A DNA stretch of 64,000 nt from Fodinibius sp. Rm-B-1B1-1. Lineage in GTDB: Bacteria > Bacteroidota > Rhodothermia > Balneolales > Balneolaceae. Both the position numbers and the translations under genes were made by a program. Where the stretch lies: assembly GCF_038594945.1 (NCBI RefSeq), contig NZ_JBCFYD010000001.1, positions 1,364,001-1,428,000 on the forward strand, given 5' to 3'. Under the pieces are notes generated by a model. It was not told where the DNA came from. It ran no database searches and saw only the letters and a list, made by a program, of their open reading frames with translations. The stretch's first letter is position 1; the number at the start of each line of letters is the position of its first letter. Below are positions 54,080-62,812 of this stretch, piece after piece.

Positions 54080-54626
54080 ACTGTTGAATGGTGGTCATAA
54101 TACTGCGCCTGGAACAGCTGCAAAGACGGGTAGTTTGGAGCTTGATTTCCAAGTGGGTGAGCGAAAAGAAGATGTGATTACTGCAACGATTAATGCTGTT
54201 AATGTAGGTGAGCTTTTTGCTCCCGGTGGTAGTACAGCAAACCTTGGTACGTCAAGTGGTGGTGGTACAGATTCCATTATTGCCGATGCAGCAACAACAA
54301 GTGGTGGTGGTTCCTTAACTTTTGATTCGACAGCAGGTTCTGCTGATTATCGTGAATTTATTGGAGCGGTAGATGGAGCAATTACTGAGATGTCAAATAA
54401 TGTGAATGACATTGGTATTACTCAATCATCGCTGTCGGTACGAGAGCAGACGCTTTCTGAATCAATTAGTGCGAATGAATCTGCGAAGTCTCGTATTATG
54501 GATACTGACTTTGCCAAAGCACAGAGTGAGTCCGTGAGACTGCAGATTTTGCAGCAGACGGCAACTTCTTCGCTGGCGCAGGCCAACAACGGTCCGCAGT
54601 CAGTACTTGGATTTATCGGCGGATAA
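53658..54626 (+). CDS. fliC: Flagellin (first copy)
   Basis: The filament subunit. The 322-aa protein has the conserved N-terminal helices (NTNIQSLDSQLSLNQVNKQM; STGKRINRAEDDSAGFSIA) up to about residue 140 and the C-terminal helices (LSVREQTLSESISANESAKS; DTDFAKAQSESVRLQILQQT), ending in GPQSVLGFIGG. The exposed middle (about 140-245) is short and rich in Ser, Thr and Gly, and so offers many possible O-glycosylation sites. It shares 512 identical bases at its 5' end with the second copy. A terminator follows at 54670. Confidence 0.97.
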   Translation: MASFGDLNRVNTNIQSLDSQLSLNQVNKQMAENQMKMSTGKRINRAEDDSAGFSIATKLRSRVGGLNQAMQNVGDAKSVLDITESSYGTVMDNLVEMKGLATQAANDTLGDEERGFIGDQLEALGEDINKIADQTVYQDYELLNGGHNTAPGTAAKTGSLELDFQVGERKEDVITATINAVNVGELFAPGGSTANLGTSSGGGTDSIIADAATTSGGGSLTFDSTAGSADYREFIGAVDGAITEMSNNVNDIGITQSSLSVREQTLSESISANESAKSRIMDTDFAKAQSESVRLQILQQTATSSLAQANNGPQSVLGFIGG

Positions 54627-54669
54627 TCGTAGCCGAGATATTCTGGCTCACAGCCAGGAATCAGATATT

Positions 54670-54705
54670 AAGCCATGCTACCAGTTGGGTAGTATGGCTT
54701 TTTTA
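54670..54705 (+). terminator. Intrinsic terminator of first flagellin gene
   Basis: Stem AGCCATGCTACC with GGGTAGTATGGCT, loop AGTT, then TTTTTTATTT. The same hairpin follows the second flagellin gene. Confidence 0.9.
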
Positions 54706-55039
54706 TTTGGGATATAGAATCATAGAAGACAGATAAAACGGATAGAATGGATGGCTGCGGGAAAGAATAATTGAAGAAATGCCCTCCTTATGGCAATGTT
54801 TGCATACAGGTATAATTTGTGATCCCCCAAGGGGGCTTGGTGTACTTTGCTAACCTGGTGGCTGGAAATCCTTCTTTCGACTACTGTCGGGACGGGATGA
54901 TTTTAAACTGCTCTTGTTATCTTTAAATCGCGTGGAATATAGCGCTATGAAGGGGTTCTTTATGTTATTCTATTTCTCGGAAGCTTAAGGTTTTCCTTTG
55001 TTACTATACGACTTTGTAACTTTCTAAAAGAATACAGAA

Positions 55040-55551
55040 AAAAATATTTAAGTCGGCCTGAGGGGCACCGATAACCATACTGCAAGCAGGAAATCAACTT
55101 ACTTATTACGAACAAAAACGGAGGAGCTTATGGCAAGTTTCGGAGATTTAAACAGAGTAAATACGAACATACAGTCCCTGGATTCGCAGTTGTCGCTGAA
55201 CCAGGTGAACAAGCAGATGGCGGAAAACCAGATGAAGATGTCGACCGGTAAGCGGATTAACCGCGCCGAAGACGACTCGGCAGGTTTTTCTATTGCTACT
55301 AAACTACGCAGTCGTGTTGGCGGCCTGAACCAGGCGATGCAGAACGTGGGTGATGCCAAGTCCGTCTTGGATATTACTGAGTCCAGCTATGGAACGGTTA
55401 TGGATAACCTGGTGGAAATGAAAGGGTTGGCCACGCAGGCGGCCAATGATACGCTGGGTGATGAAGAGCGTGGATTTATTGGCGACCAGTTGGAAGCGCT
55501 TGGCGAAGATATTAACAAGATTGCTGACCAAACAGTGTATCAAGATTATGA
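55040..55551. repeat. 512-bp exact direct repeat, copy 2 (flagellin promoter and 5' part)
   Basis: The partner of 53568-54079. The first difference is a silent A/G change at 54080/55552 in a glutamate codon. A second repeat pair with few differences covers the 3' ends and terminators (about 54432-54726 and 55892-56186). Confidence 0.85.
55048..55074 (+). promoter_or_regulatory. Sigma-28 type promoter of second flagellin gene
   Basis: TTAAGTCG-N11-ACCGATAA, the same sequence and the same 55-base distance to the start codon as in the first flagellin gene. Confidence 0.85.
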
Positions 55552-56086
55552 GCTGTTGAATGGTGATCATAATACTAATGCTGCAAATACAAAGTCGGGA
55601 TCATTAGATCTTGAGTTTCAGGTAGGTGAGCGAAAAGAAGATACGATTACCGCAACGATTAATGCTGTAAATGTAGCTGCATTGTTTAATACAGGCGGTG
55701 CAGCTGGTGCAGATTTAGGAAGTACTGCAGGAGCAATTACTGTTGGACTTGCAACAACAGGTGGTGGTGGTTCCTTAACTTTTGATTCCACAGCAAATTC
55801 TGCTGATTATCGTGAATTTATTGATCACGTGGATACTGCAATTACCGAAATGTCAAATAATGTGAATGACATTGGTATCAAGCAGTCATCGCTGTCGGTA
55901 CGAGAGCAGACGCTTTCCGAATCAATTAGTGCGAATGAATCTGCGAAGTCTCGTATTATGGATACTGACTTTGCCAAAGCACAGAGTGAGTCCGTGAGAC
56001 TGCAGATTTTGCAGCAGACGGCAACCTCTTCGCTGGCGCAGGCCAACAACGGTCCGCAGTCAGTACTTGGATTTATCGGCGGATAA
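55130..56086 (+). CDS. fliC: Flagellin (second copy)
   Basis: A 318-aa flagellin with N-terminal (residues 1-141) and C-terminal (last 70 or so) parts practically identical to the first copy. The exposed middle (about 142-240; TNAANTKSGSLDLEFQVGER, then AALFNTGGAAGADLGSTAG) differs in sequence and length, with several Ala/Gly/Thr-rich stretches. Both copies have their own promoter and terminator, so both are probably expressed; the filament may be a mixture. Confidence 0.97.
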   Translation: MASFGDLNRVNTNIQSLDSQLSLNQVNKQMAENQMKMSTGKRINRAEDDSAGFSIATKLRSRVGGLNQAMQNVGDAKSVLDITESSYGTVMDNLVEMKGLATQAANDTLGDEERGFIGDQLEALGEDINKIADQTVYQDYELLNGDHNTNAANTKSGSLDLEFQVGERKEDTITATINAVNVAALFNTGGAAGADLGSTAGAITVGLATTGGGGSLTFDSTANSADYREFIDHVDTAITEMSNNVNDIGIKQSSLSVREQTLSESISANESAKSRIMDTDFAKAQSESVRLQILQQTATSSLAQANNGPQSVLGFIGG

Positions 56087-56130
56087 TCGTAGCCGAGATA
56101 TTCTGGCTCGCAGCCAGGAATCAGATATTA

Positions 56131-56165
56131 AGCCATGCTACCAGTTGGGTAGTATGGCTTTTTTA
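56131..56165 (+). terminator. Intrinsic terminator of second flagellin gene
   Basis: Same stem and loop as at 54670 (AGCCATGCTACC-AGTT-GGGTAGTATGGCT) followed by a T tract. Confidence 0.9.
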
Positions 56166-56310
56166 TTTGGGGTATAGAATCATAGAACACGGATAGAATG
56201 GATGGCCGCAGAAGGAATATTCCAAAGAGCTAAGCGATTGTTTACAAAGAGATTACAATCGGTTGTGCAAAACTACCTCGTAATGACACTGTGCTTTTTT
56301 CAGGAAAAGA

Positions 56311-56802
56311 TTAATTATTACTACTATCCGCAGCGCCCATAGTTTCTCCCTCCTCCATTTCTTGCATCTGAGATGTTGCAAGGTAAGTGGTATGATCAGC
56401 AACAAGTTCATTGTAAGCCTTCATCAACTTCGAGGCTTTTTCTTCACTTCCTTCCTGTTCAACCATTTTATTCCACCACTCAACATCTTCAGGGGAAACT
56501 TCCCATTCCAGGTCTTCAATCCCTTTCATTGGCCAGAGCATCATGATATCCCATTCGCCAGAACGCATCCGCATAATTTTGGGGCCGGGTGCATCCGATT
56601 CCATAGCCATGCCAGCCTTCATAAAGTGATTGTCAATAAGTTTCATAGCAGAATCTGCCATGCCGGCTTTAAATTTTACAAAGGCTACCTGGTGCCAAGT
56701 ATGTCCTTCCATTTTCTTGGCTTCCATCTCTTGTGCAAAAGCGTCTGCCGTGTACGACAATGAAACGCATACACAAATGAGTAACGCAAGTAATGATCTC
56801 AT
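56311..56802 (-). CDS. Secreted protein of unknown function
   Basis: Not recognised. The 163-aa protein has a signal peptide (residues 1-23, cut after DAFA) and a mature part with alternating strands and helices (HTWHQVAFVKFKAGMADSAM; PKIMRMRSGEWDIMMLWPM) that suggest a dimeric alpha-beta barrel-like fold, rich in Met and Trp, with an acidic tail. It should be periplasmic or secreted. A good ribosome binding site (ggaggatatt) precedes ATG. No link to the flagellar genes is evident. Confidence 0.75.
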   Translation of the reverse strand: MRSLLALLICVCVSLSYTADAFAQEMEAKKMEGHTWHQVAFVKFKAGMADSAMKLIDNHFMKAGMAMESDAPGPKIMRMRSGEWDIMMLWPMKGIEDLEWEVSPEDVEWWNKMVEQEGSEEKASKLMKAYNELVADHTTYLATSQMQEMEEGETMGAADSSNN

Positions 56803-56904
56803 AATATCCTCCCTCTTTGTTGATTTTAATAAGTATCAAAACAAGGATAGAAAGATCACTGCCGATAGGGCATAGGGAAATACCTACTGTTTATGTCGGG
56901 ACAA

Positions 56905-59421
56905 TCAGAAAATTTCGATCGTGCTAAAATCGGGATTGGTAGTAAAAGTATATATAGGCTGTGGCTTATCTTTAGTCTGATCAAAATCAACCTGCTGCCC
57001 GTCAACGCTGATGTTCGTTAACCCTGCGGACCAGCCAATGAGGTTTATCTTTACGGTTTGGTAGTCGAGCACAAAAGCTCCCTCTCGTTCGGCTGTTAGC
57101 TGCACGGTGTTTTTTTGGGGATTCGATTTAAGGTGGAAGCAAGTATAACGGTAGTCGCCCTCGTTGTAAGTAAACCCTTCTCCTGCATCTTCATACAGGT
57201 AGCTTTCGCTTACTTGCGTTCCGTAGTACACATTCAGCTCTAACAGTTCGGGGGCCCGTTCCCCAGTATATTGCATCACTTCGCGAAGGGGCAGTACGGT
57301 ACCGGCTTTGATGAAAAAGGGGATTTCTGACAGAGGAGCATCAATGTAGTGGGTTTGGCCGCCTTCGAAGAGCTTGTTGGTGCGATAGTCGTACCAATGA
57401 CCCGAAGGGAGATAGGTTTTTCGTCCGCGGGTACCTTTCTTGATAATAGGCGCGACCAGAATTTGATCCCCAAACAAAAAGGTATTGCGAGAGGTAATGG
57501 CCTCGGCATCGTCTTGGTTTTGAAAGGCTACCGGACGTAGTATCGGAGTACCGTGCTGCACGTAGTGGTAAAAAGCAGTGTAAAGATAGTGGAGGAGTCG
57601 GTAGCGCAGTTCAATGACCGAGCGATTGATATTGGTGTATCTTTGGCCGAAGGTCCAGGGTTCCTGGTTGGCGTCGGATTGGAGTTTCTTTTGCTTGACC
57701 TGGTCTTCCTGGACGGCTGCGGCCCCCTCCACGTTGTAGCCCATGGTGTGGTTGCGGAAGAGGGGATGAAAGACGCCCAACTGCAGCCAGCGAGTAAAGA
57801 GTTCGGCACTGGGCTCTTCGACGAAGCCGCCGATGTCGGTGCCTACGAAGGAATAGCCGGAGATGCTAAGGCGCACGCACTGCTCGAGGGCGTGACGCAA
57901 GTGTTCCCAGCTGGCGATGTTGTCGCCAGTCCAAAGTGCAGCATATCGCTGTCCACCGGAAAAGTTGGCGCGGGTGAGCAGGAAGGAGCGCTTGTCGGGG
58001 TTGTGTTTTTTGATACCTTCGTAGGATGCCCGGGCCATCTGCATGCCGTAGATGTTGTGGGCTTTCCTGTGGCTGGCTCCTTCGCCCTCGTAATGGTGGC
58101 GAATATTATTGGGAAAAGTTTTGGACTTAACCTCAAAGACGGCCGGCTCGTTCATGTCGTTCCACACGCCGCTGATCCCTTTATCGGTAAACAGATCTTC
58201 GTAGAGGTTGCCCCACCAATGGCGTACTTCGGGATGGGTATAATCGGGGAAAACGGTTCGAGACGGCCATACGGGACCAATCATTAGCTCACCATCGGGA
58301 CGCTTGCAGAAGTAGTCATTTTCTAATCCTTGTTGATATACGTGGTAATCGTTATCCACTTTTACGCCGGGATCGATCATTACGATGGTTTTGAAGCCCT
58401 GCTCGTTGAGGTTGTCAATCAGGTTTTTGGGATCGGGGAAGCGATCCTTATTCCAGGTAAATACCCGGTAGTCGTCCATGTAGTCAATATCGAGGTAGAG
58501 GGCGTCGCAGGGAATCTCTTTTTCGCGGAAAGTGTTGGCCAGTTTGCGTACCCGCTCCTCAGGATAGTAGCTCCAGCGGCATTGGTGGTATCCAAGTCCC
58601 CAGAGCGGTGGCAGATCGGGCGTGCCCGTTAGTTTGGTATAGCGTTCGGTAACGGTTGTGGGTTCCGGACCGTAAATAAAGTAGTAGTTCATGGAGCCGC
58701 CTTCGGCCGAGAATGTAGTAGTACCATTTTTATTGGAATCGAAATCAAAATGTGAGCGATAGGTATTGTCGAGAAAAATGCCGTAGGCATTGCCGTCGTG
58801 ATTGATGGTCGTATAGAAAGGGATGCTCCGGTAGAGGGGATCGCGATGCTCATCCAGTTCATAAGCATAGGAATCGGTATTCCAGTTTTCGAAGGCATTT
58901 CCACGAAGTTCATTTTCAGTGATCTTATCTCCAAGCCCAAAGTAGTGGGCATTTTGGGGGGCTTCTTTCGTAATTTTTACTTCAGTAATCCCCTTCATAA
59001 TACTGTCTTTGCGGAAGAAGTTTTTTTCATCCTTGCACAGCAGTGTACCCTCGGTATCCAGAAAACTGACTTTCATATCCTTTTGGGATACTCGGCAGAC
59101 TAATGAATCCGTGACAATTTTAATTGATTTTTCTTTATCACGTATTGCGAAGTCAGGGTTTGTAGGGTTGAAAGTAGGATCAATAGCATAGGAGAAGTCG
59201 GAAGGTTGGTCACCTTCGAGCACATATTTTAACTGAATGATTTCCGGCGTAAGTACGGTAATCCGAAGCTTGATATCATTTTTGGAGTGGATACAGATAT
59301 GTTGTCCATCTACTTGGTAGTTGGCTATCTCATTGGGTTGGCGCCGGTAGGTGACGTCTGTTTTACGCTGGTCACCTTCGTCAGATTGTTTTTGCTTTGC
59401 TTCGGGATCGTTCTCGGCCAT
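56905..59421 (-). CDS. Glycoside hydrolase family 31 alpha-glucosidase
   Basis: The 838-aa enzyme should hydrolyse terminal alpha-linked glucose from oligosaccharides. The family nucleophile region is clear (GVWNDMNEPAVF, about residue 414), as is the acid/base region (YAALWTGDNIASWEHLR, about 500) and the N-terminal region PLWGLGYHQCRWSYYPEERV. No signal peptide is visible, so it is probably cytoplasmic. It is all on the minus strand and unrelated to the flagellar genes by function. Substrate preference (alpha-glucoside or alpha-xyloside) cannot be settled from motifs alone. Confidence 0.93.
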   Translation of the reverse strand: MAENDPEAKQKQSDEGDQRKTDVTYRRQPNEIANYQVDGQHICIHSKNDIKLRITVLTPEIIQLKYVLEGDQPSDFSYAIDPTFNPTNPDFAIRDKEKSIKIVTDSLVCRVSQKDMKVSFLDTEGTLLCKDEKNFFRKDSIMKGITEVKITKEAPQNAHYFGLGDKITENELRGNAFENWNTDSYAYELDEHRDPLYRSIPFYTTINHDGNAYGIFLDNTYRSHFDFDSNKNGTTTFSAEGGSMNYYFIYGPEPTTVTERYTKLTGTPDLPPLWGLGYHQCRWSYYPEERVRKLANTFREKEIPCDALYLDIDYMDDYRVFTWNKDRFPDPKNLIDNLNEQGFKTIVMIDPGVKVDNDYHVYQQGLENDYFCKRPDGELMIGPVWPSRTVFPDYTHPEVRHWWGNLYEDLFTDKGISGVWNDMNEPAVFEVKSKTFPNNIRHHYEGEGASHRKAHNIYGMQMARASYEGIKKHNPDKRSFLLTRANFSGGQRYAALWTGDNIASWEHLRHALEQCVRLSISGYSFVGTDIGGFVEEPSAELFTRWLQLGVFHPLFRNHTMGYNVEGAAAVQEDQVKQKKLQSDANQEPWTFGQRYTNINRSVIELRYRLLHYLYTAFYHYVQHGTPILRPVAFQNQDDAEAITSRNTFLFGDQILVAPIIKKGTRGRKTYLPSGHWYDYRTNKLFEGGQTHYIDAPLSEIPFFIKAGTVLPLREVMQYTGERAPELLELNVYYGTQVSESYLYEDAGEGFTYNEGDYRYTCFHLKSNPQKNTVQLTAEREGAFVLDYQTVKINLIGWSAGLTNISVDGQQVDFDQTKDKPQPIYTFTTNPDFSTIEIF

Positions 59422-59619
59422 GATAGGTTACTGAAGTTTCTAAAGGACTTCCGAAAATATAAAAACATGGCTTGAATACCACGCAACAAATTAGTGGCTG
59501 CTTTCATCGGACGGCAAAAATAGCCGCCAGGCGGGGTTTGATCACAATTTTTATGCCAGGATATTTGAAAGCCATAAAGTTAACACTTAAAGGGGGAGTA
59601 CCAATGATGGTGAAAGGGG

Positions 59620-61182
59620 CTACGAAGTCAATAAATAACCCTTTGCTAACTCGGTATATTCTTCTATCTGCTGTTGTTGCCAAGTGTCATCCCGATCCAA
59701 CTCATCAGCTAAAAATTGGGCTACCGATTTAGCCATTTCAATGCTTGCTCGAGCATCCAGTAAAAGAGCACGTGTGCGTCGAGCAAGGACATCTTCAACA
59801 GTACGAGCCATTTCATGTCGAGCCGCCCAGATAACTTGGGCTGGGGTATAGGGGAGTTTAGGATGAATTAGTTGTTCCCATCCATCATTTCTATTGGTCA
59901 TCTCTTTAAGTGCGGGAGCATCCGAACCGTAAAGCTCATAGGGATCAGCGGGATCAGTATTTTTGAGCCAACCATGGAGACGTAAGTTTTCAGTAACGGA
60001 TTCTCGTTCTTCCAGTCCTGCTACAACAGCCGCTTCATCCACAGTATCTTCAGCCATCTTGCGATAGGTTGTCCATTTTCCTCCAGTAATAGTTACCAGT
60101 CCCGACGGATCAATGAGTAAGGTGTGGTCACGGGAAATGGAAGAGGTATCGTCATCACCTTCAGGCGATACCAACGGACGAATGCCCGCAAAGACACTTA
60201 GTACATCTTTGGGTTCCGGATCTTTAGTTAGATATCGAGCAGCATGAGTTAGTAAAAATTCGATTTCGTTCTCTTTGGCTCGGGGTTCCAGGGAGGGCGC
60301 ATCAAGTGGAGTATCGGTGGTTCCCACAATGACACGATTGTGCCAGGGTACCGCAAAAAGTACGCGTCCGTCATCGGTTTTGGGAACCATGATAGCACTT
60401 TCGCCCGGTTGAAAAGATTTGTCGAGAACAATGTGTACGCCCTGACTTGGTTTCATGAGTCGTTTGCTATCTGGGTTATCCATCCGACGAATTTCATCCG
60501 TAAACATACCCGTAGCATTAATGACGACCCGTCCCTGAATCTCCATCTCGTGATCACCTTCTTGGTCTTCTATTTTTACACCCGAAATGAATCCATTGTC
60601 TTTGAGTAGATCCGTAACTCTTATGTAATTAAGTGCCAGACCGCCATGATCAAAAATAGTTTGCATCAGGTTTATAGCCAGACGGGCGTCATCAAATTGG
60701 GCATCGTAATAAATGACACCACCGTTGAGATCATTGGATTCCAGTGTCGGTATATGGTCGAGTGTTTCCTCCTTGGATAGATTTTTTGAAGGGCCTAATC
60801 CCAAGTCGCCGGCTAACTTATCGTAAATTTTGAGCCCGATGCCGTAAAAAGGACCTTCCCACCAATCATAATTGGGGACAATAAACGATTGATTTTTAAC
60901 CAGGTGTGGGGCATTCTGACGGAGCAAGCCGCGTTCGCGCAGCGCTTCTAACACAAGTGCCACATTTCCCTGTCGCAGGTACCGAACGCCACCGTGGACA
61001 AGTTTTGTACTTCGGCTTGAAGTTCCCTTGGCAAAATCATGCTGTTCCAAGAGCAGGGTTTTATATCCGCGAGAGGCCGCTTCAACGGCTGTACCAAGCC
61101 CCGTTGCGCCTCCGCCGATGATAATGAAATCCCAAATTTCAGGATCATTCTCCAGTTGATGAATAAGTTTAATTCGATCCAT
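59620..61182 (-). CDS. glpD: Glycerol-3-phosphate dehydrogenase, FAD-dependent
   Basis: The enzyme oxidises glycerol-3-phosphate to dihydroxyacetone phosphate at the membrane and feeds electrons to the quinone pool. The 520-aa protein has the N-terminal FAD-binding loop IIIGGGATGLGTAVEAASRG, then GTSSRSTKLVHGGVRYL, a central substrate domain, and TITGGKWTTYRKMAEDTVDE near residue 370. Length and motifs fit aerobic GlpD. No glpK or glpF is adjacent. Confidence 0.95.
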   Translation of the reverse strand: MDRIKLIHQLENDPEIWDFIIIGGGATGLGTAVEAASRGYKTLLLEQHDFAKGTSSRSTKLVHGGVRYLRQGNVALVLEALRERGLLRQNAPHLVKNQSFIVPNYDWWEGPFYGIGLKIYDKLAGDLGLGPSKNLSKEETLDHIPTLESNDLNGGVIYYDAQFDDARLAINLMQTIFDHGGLALNYIRVTDLLKDNGFISGVKIEDQEGDHEMEIQGRVVINATGMFTDEIRRMDNPDSKRLMKPSQGVHIVLDKSFQPGESAIMVPKTDDGRVLFAVPWHNRVIVGTTDTPLDAPSLEPRAKENEIEFLLTHAARYLTKDPEPKDVLSVFAGIRPLVSPEGDDDTSSISRDHTLLIDPSGLVTITGGKWTTYRKMAEDTVDEAAVVAGLEERESVTENLRLHGWLKNTDPADPYELYGSDAPALKEMTNRNDGWEQLIHPKLPYTPAQVIWAARHEMARTVEDVLARRTRALLLDARASIEMAKSVAQFLADELDRDDTWQQQQIEEYTELAKGYLLTS

Positions 61183-61270
61183 AGTAGACTACCTAATGAT
61201 AAGTTTTACCACCAAGTCACTAAGTACACAAAATATTAGGTACTTTCCTAAGTGCCTTAGGGGTAAATTG

Positions 61271-61786
61271 TTATTGTTCCATAATCATATCGGAGTAAGA
61301 GTGAGAAAGCAATTGCTCATCAGAAATATCAAATAGGTTGATGTACTTTTGGCATTGTTTCCGCAGTTTGGGTTCCCCAATAGAGCCATCTTCATCGATC
61401 GCCTCAATCTCTATAAAATTTCCCAATTCTTTAACCTGATCGATATGGAATTTTACGTTATCGATGAAATAGATTTCCCGTTGTTTGTCGACCACAACTT
61501 TAGTGCCTAACGCATTATCCAGCAGGGCATGTAACTTTTGGGGATGCTCGGAAGGGACCAAATTTATAGATGAAGATTTGGGGCCTGACTGGTTATCACG
61601 CTGATAGAAAATAAGGTTATTTTCAATGCTTCCCTGCCGCAATTTTAACCTTCCTTCGGGCACGTTAAAGTAGGTATCGATCTGGTGGTCAGTGCCTTTA
61701 TAATCAGCATCGTGTTCACTGAGAATATTGCGAATGTGATCAGGATTATTACACTGGGCTTTTATTTCAACGTTTAAGATGCTCAT
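61271..61786 (-). CDS. CYTH domain protein (class IV adenylate cyclase/triphosphatase-like)
   Basis: The 171-aa protein begins NVEIKAQCNN, the start of a CYTH triphosphate tunnel domain, and shows GRLKLRQGSIENNLIFYQRD and the C-terminal strand GNFIEIEAIDEDG. Such proteins bind triphosphates with a divalent metal; known activities are adenylate cyclase class IV, thiamine triphosphatase and inorganic triphosphatase. Which applies here cannot be told from the sequence. The domain makes up the whole protein. Confidence 0.85.
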   Translation of the reverse strand: MSILNVEIKAQCNNPDHIRNILSEHDADYKGTDHQIDTYFNVPEGRLKLRQGSIENNLIFYQRDNQSGPKSSSINLVPSEHPQKLHALLDNALGTKVVVDKQREIYFIDNVKFHIDQVKELGNFIEIEAIDEDGSIGEPKLRKQCQKYINLFDISDEQLLSHSYSDMIMEQ

Positions 61787-61901
61787 GAAAACGATAATGG
61801 TTGTAGTTGGTTTTGCTTCAGGAGTATAACGCTATCACACTTGGAAAAAGTGACATTTCAAGGTTTAGAGGGAGTTATACTCCCGAAAAACGAATTTATC
61901 A

Positions 61902-62669
61902 TTACGAAATGGGTCTTACTTCATCATCTTCGACATCAGCCCATTCCAGATATCTGTTTCGTACTTCTTTTATATTTCCTTGCAGATTATCGAGTGTCCA
62001 GTCAGAAGTATCAATAGCTTCATGAATATGAGCGGTGACTTGTCCTGATTTTGTGATTAGTGTACCGCCTTTGCTGAGCTCACGATTTCCCTCAAAATAA
62101 ATAGGCACAATGGGATATCCCAGATCCATTGCCATCCGAAAAGGTCCCTTCTTAAAGGGGCCAATAATGCCGGGATGCTTTCGCGAACCTTCGGGCGCCA
62201 TCATCACCGAAAGTTTGTCGCGTTTAATCCGCCGATGGGTCTTTTTTAGCGTAGCAATGGCTTTCTCCGACTTCTCGCGCTTGATAAAAATCTGTCCCGT
62301 TAAGCGACCTAAAATCAAAAAAATAGGATTGTACTGGAACTCCCATTTTGCTACAAAGCGAATTTTGGGCAGGCCCAGTGCCAAAAGGGTAAGCACATCC
62401 AGCGTAGAGCTGTGGTTAATAATAAAAACGGCTGGACTCGTTATTTCATCAGCGTGCCTTTTCACATCAAAAGAAATCCCGCTAATCCACATCGTCGGGC
62501 GCACCATCATAGGCGCAATTTTTTCAACAACTAAATTTGAAGCCTTCCCAAAAGTTATCAGTAATAGAAATAGAATGATCGGCGTAAAAAGAAGGAAGAT
62601 TAGAAAAAAAGTAGCAATTCCAAGTGTGCTGCGGAAGTATTCCTTTAAACCAAAGTCATTATAACTCAT
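61902..62669 (-). CDS. 1-acyl-glycerol-3-phosphate acyltransferase family protein (PlsC-like)
   Basis: A 255-aa membrane acyltransferase, likely acylating lysophosphatidic acid in phospholipid synthesis. It has N-terminal hydrophobic helices (about residues 14-42), the catalytic HX4D motif in INHSSTLDVL (about 84-93), an FIKR-type segment (IFIKREKSEKA) and the PEGSR motif. Position next to glpD and a CYTH gene does not show a pathway. Other members of the family (lyso-ornithine lipid acyltransferases) are possible. Confidence 0.88.
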   Translation of the reverse strand: MSYNDFGLKEYFRSTLGIATFFLIFLLFTPIILFLLLITFGKASNLVVEKIAPMMVRPTMWISGISFDVKRHADEITSPAVFIINHSSTLDVLTLLALGLPKIRFVAKWEFQYNPIFLILGRLTGQIFIKREKSEKAIATLKKTHRRIKRDKLSVMMAPEGSRKHPGIIGPFKKGPFRMAMDLGYPIVPIYFEGNRELSKGGTLITKSGQVTAHIHEAIDTSDWTLDNLQGNIKEVRNRYLEWADVEDDEVRPIS

Positions 62670-62812
62670 ATAATCCCTATTCTATTCAGCAAATAGTGCA
62701 AGTGGCCTAATATAGCAAAATGAATATTGAATGCTATGGGTAAGAAATTTGATTTGATGTGTGCTTTTATACAGATTGCGGTGACTTTTCAAACGCTAAC
62801 AGCTAAAAATAT

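Larger units (their letters stand above)
54627..55129. other. Intergenic region between the two flagellin genes
   Basis: A 503-base region with the terminator of the first flagellin (54670-54705), about 300 bases without recognisable genes, and the promoter and leader of the second flagellin. A short inverted repeat of GCCCTCC/CCCCCAAGGGGG type occurs near 54826-54838. Confidence 0.7.

Noticed and set aside
57553-58287. Plus-strand frame of 244 codons inside the GH31 gene
   Set aside because: It lies opposite the conserved catalytic region of the glucosidase; it is a composition effect of the G+C-richer gene.
61187-61270. Sequence of type CACTAAGTACACAAA...AAGTGCCTTAGG between glpD and the CYTH gene
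   Set aside because: It resembles a dispersed intergenic repeat seen in other genomes, but only one copy is in this window, so I did not annotate it.
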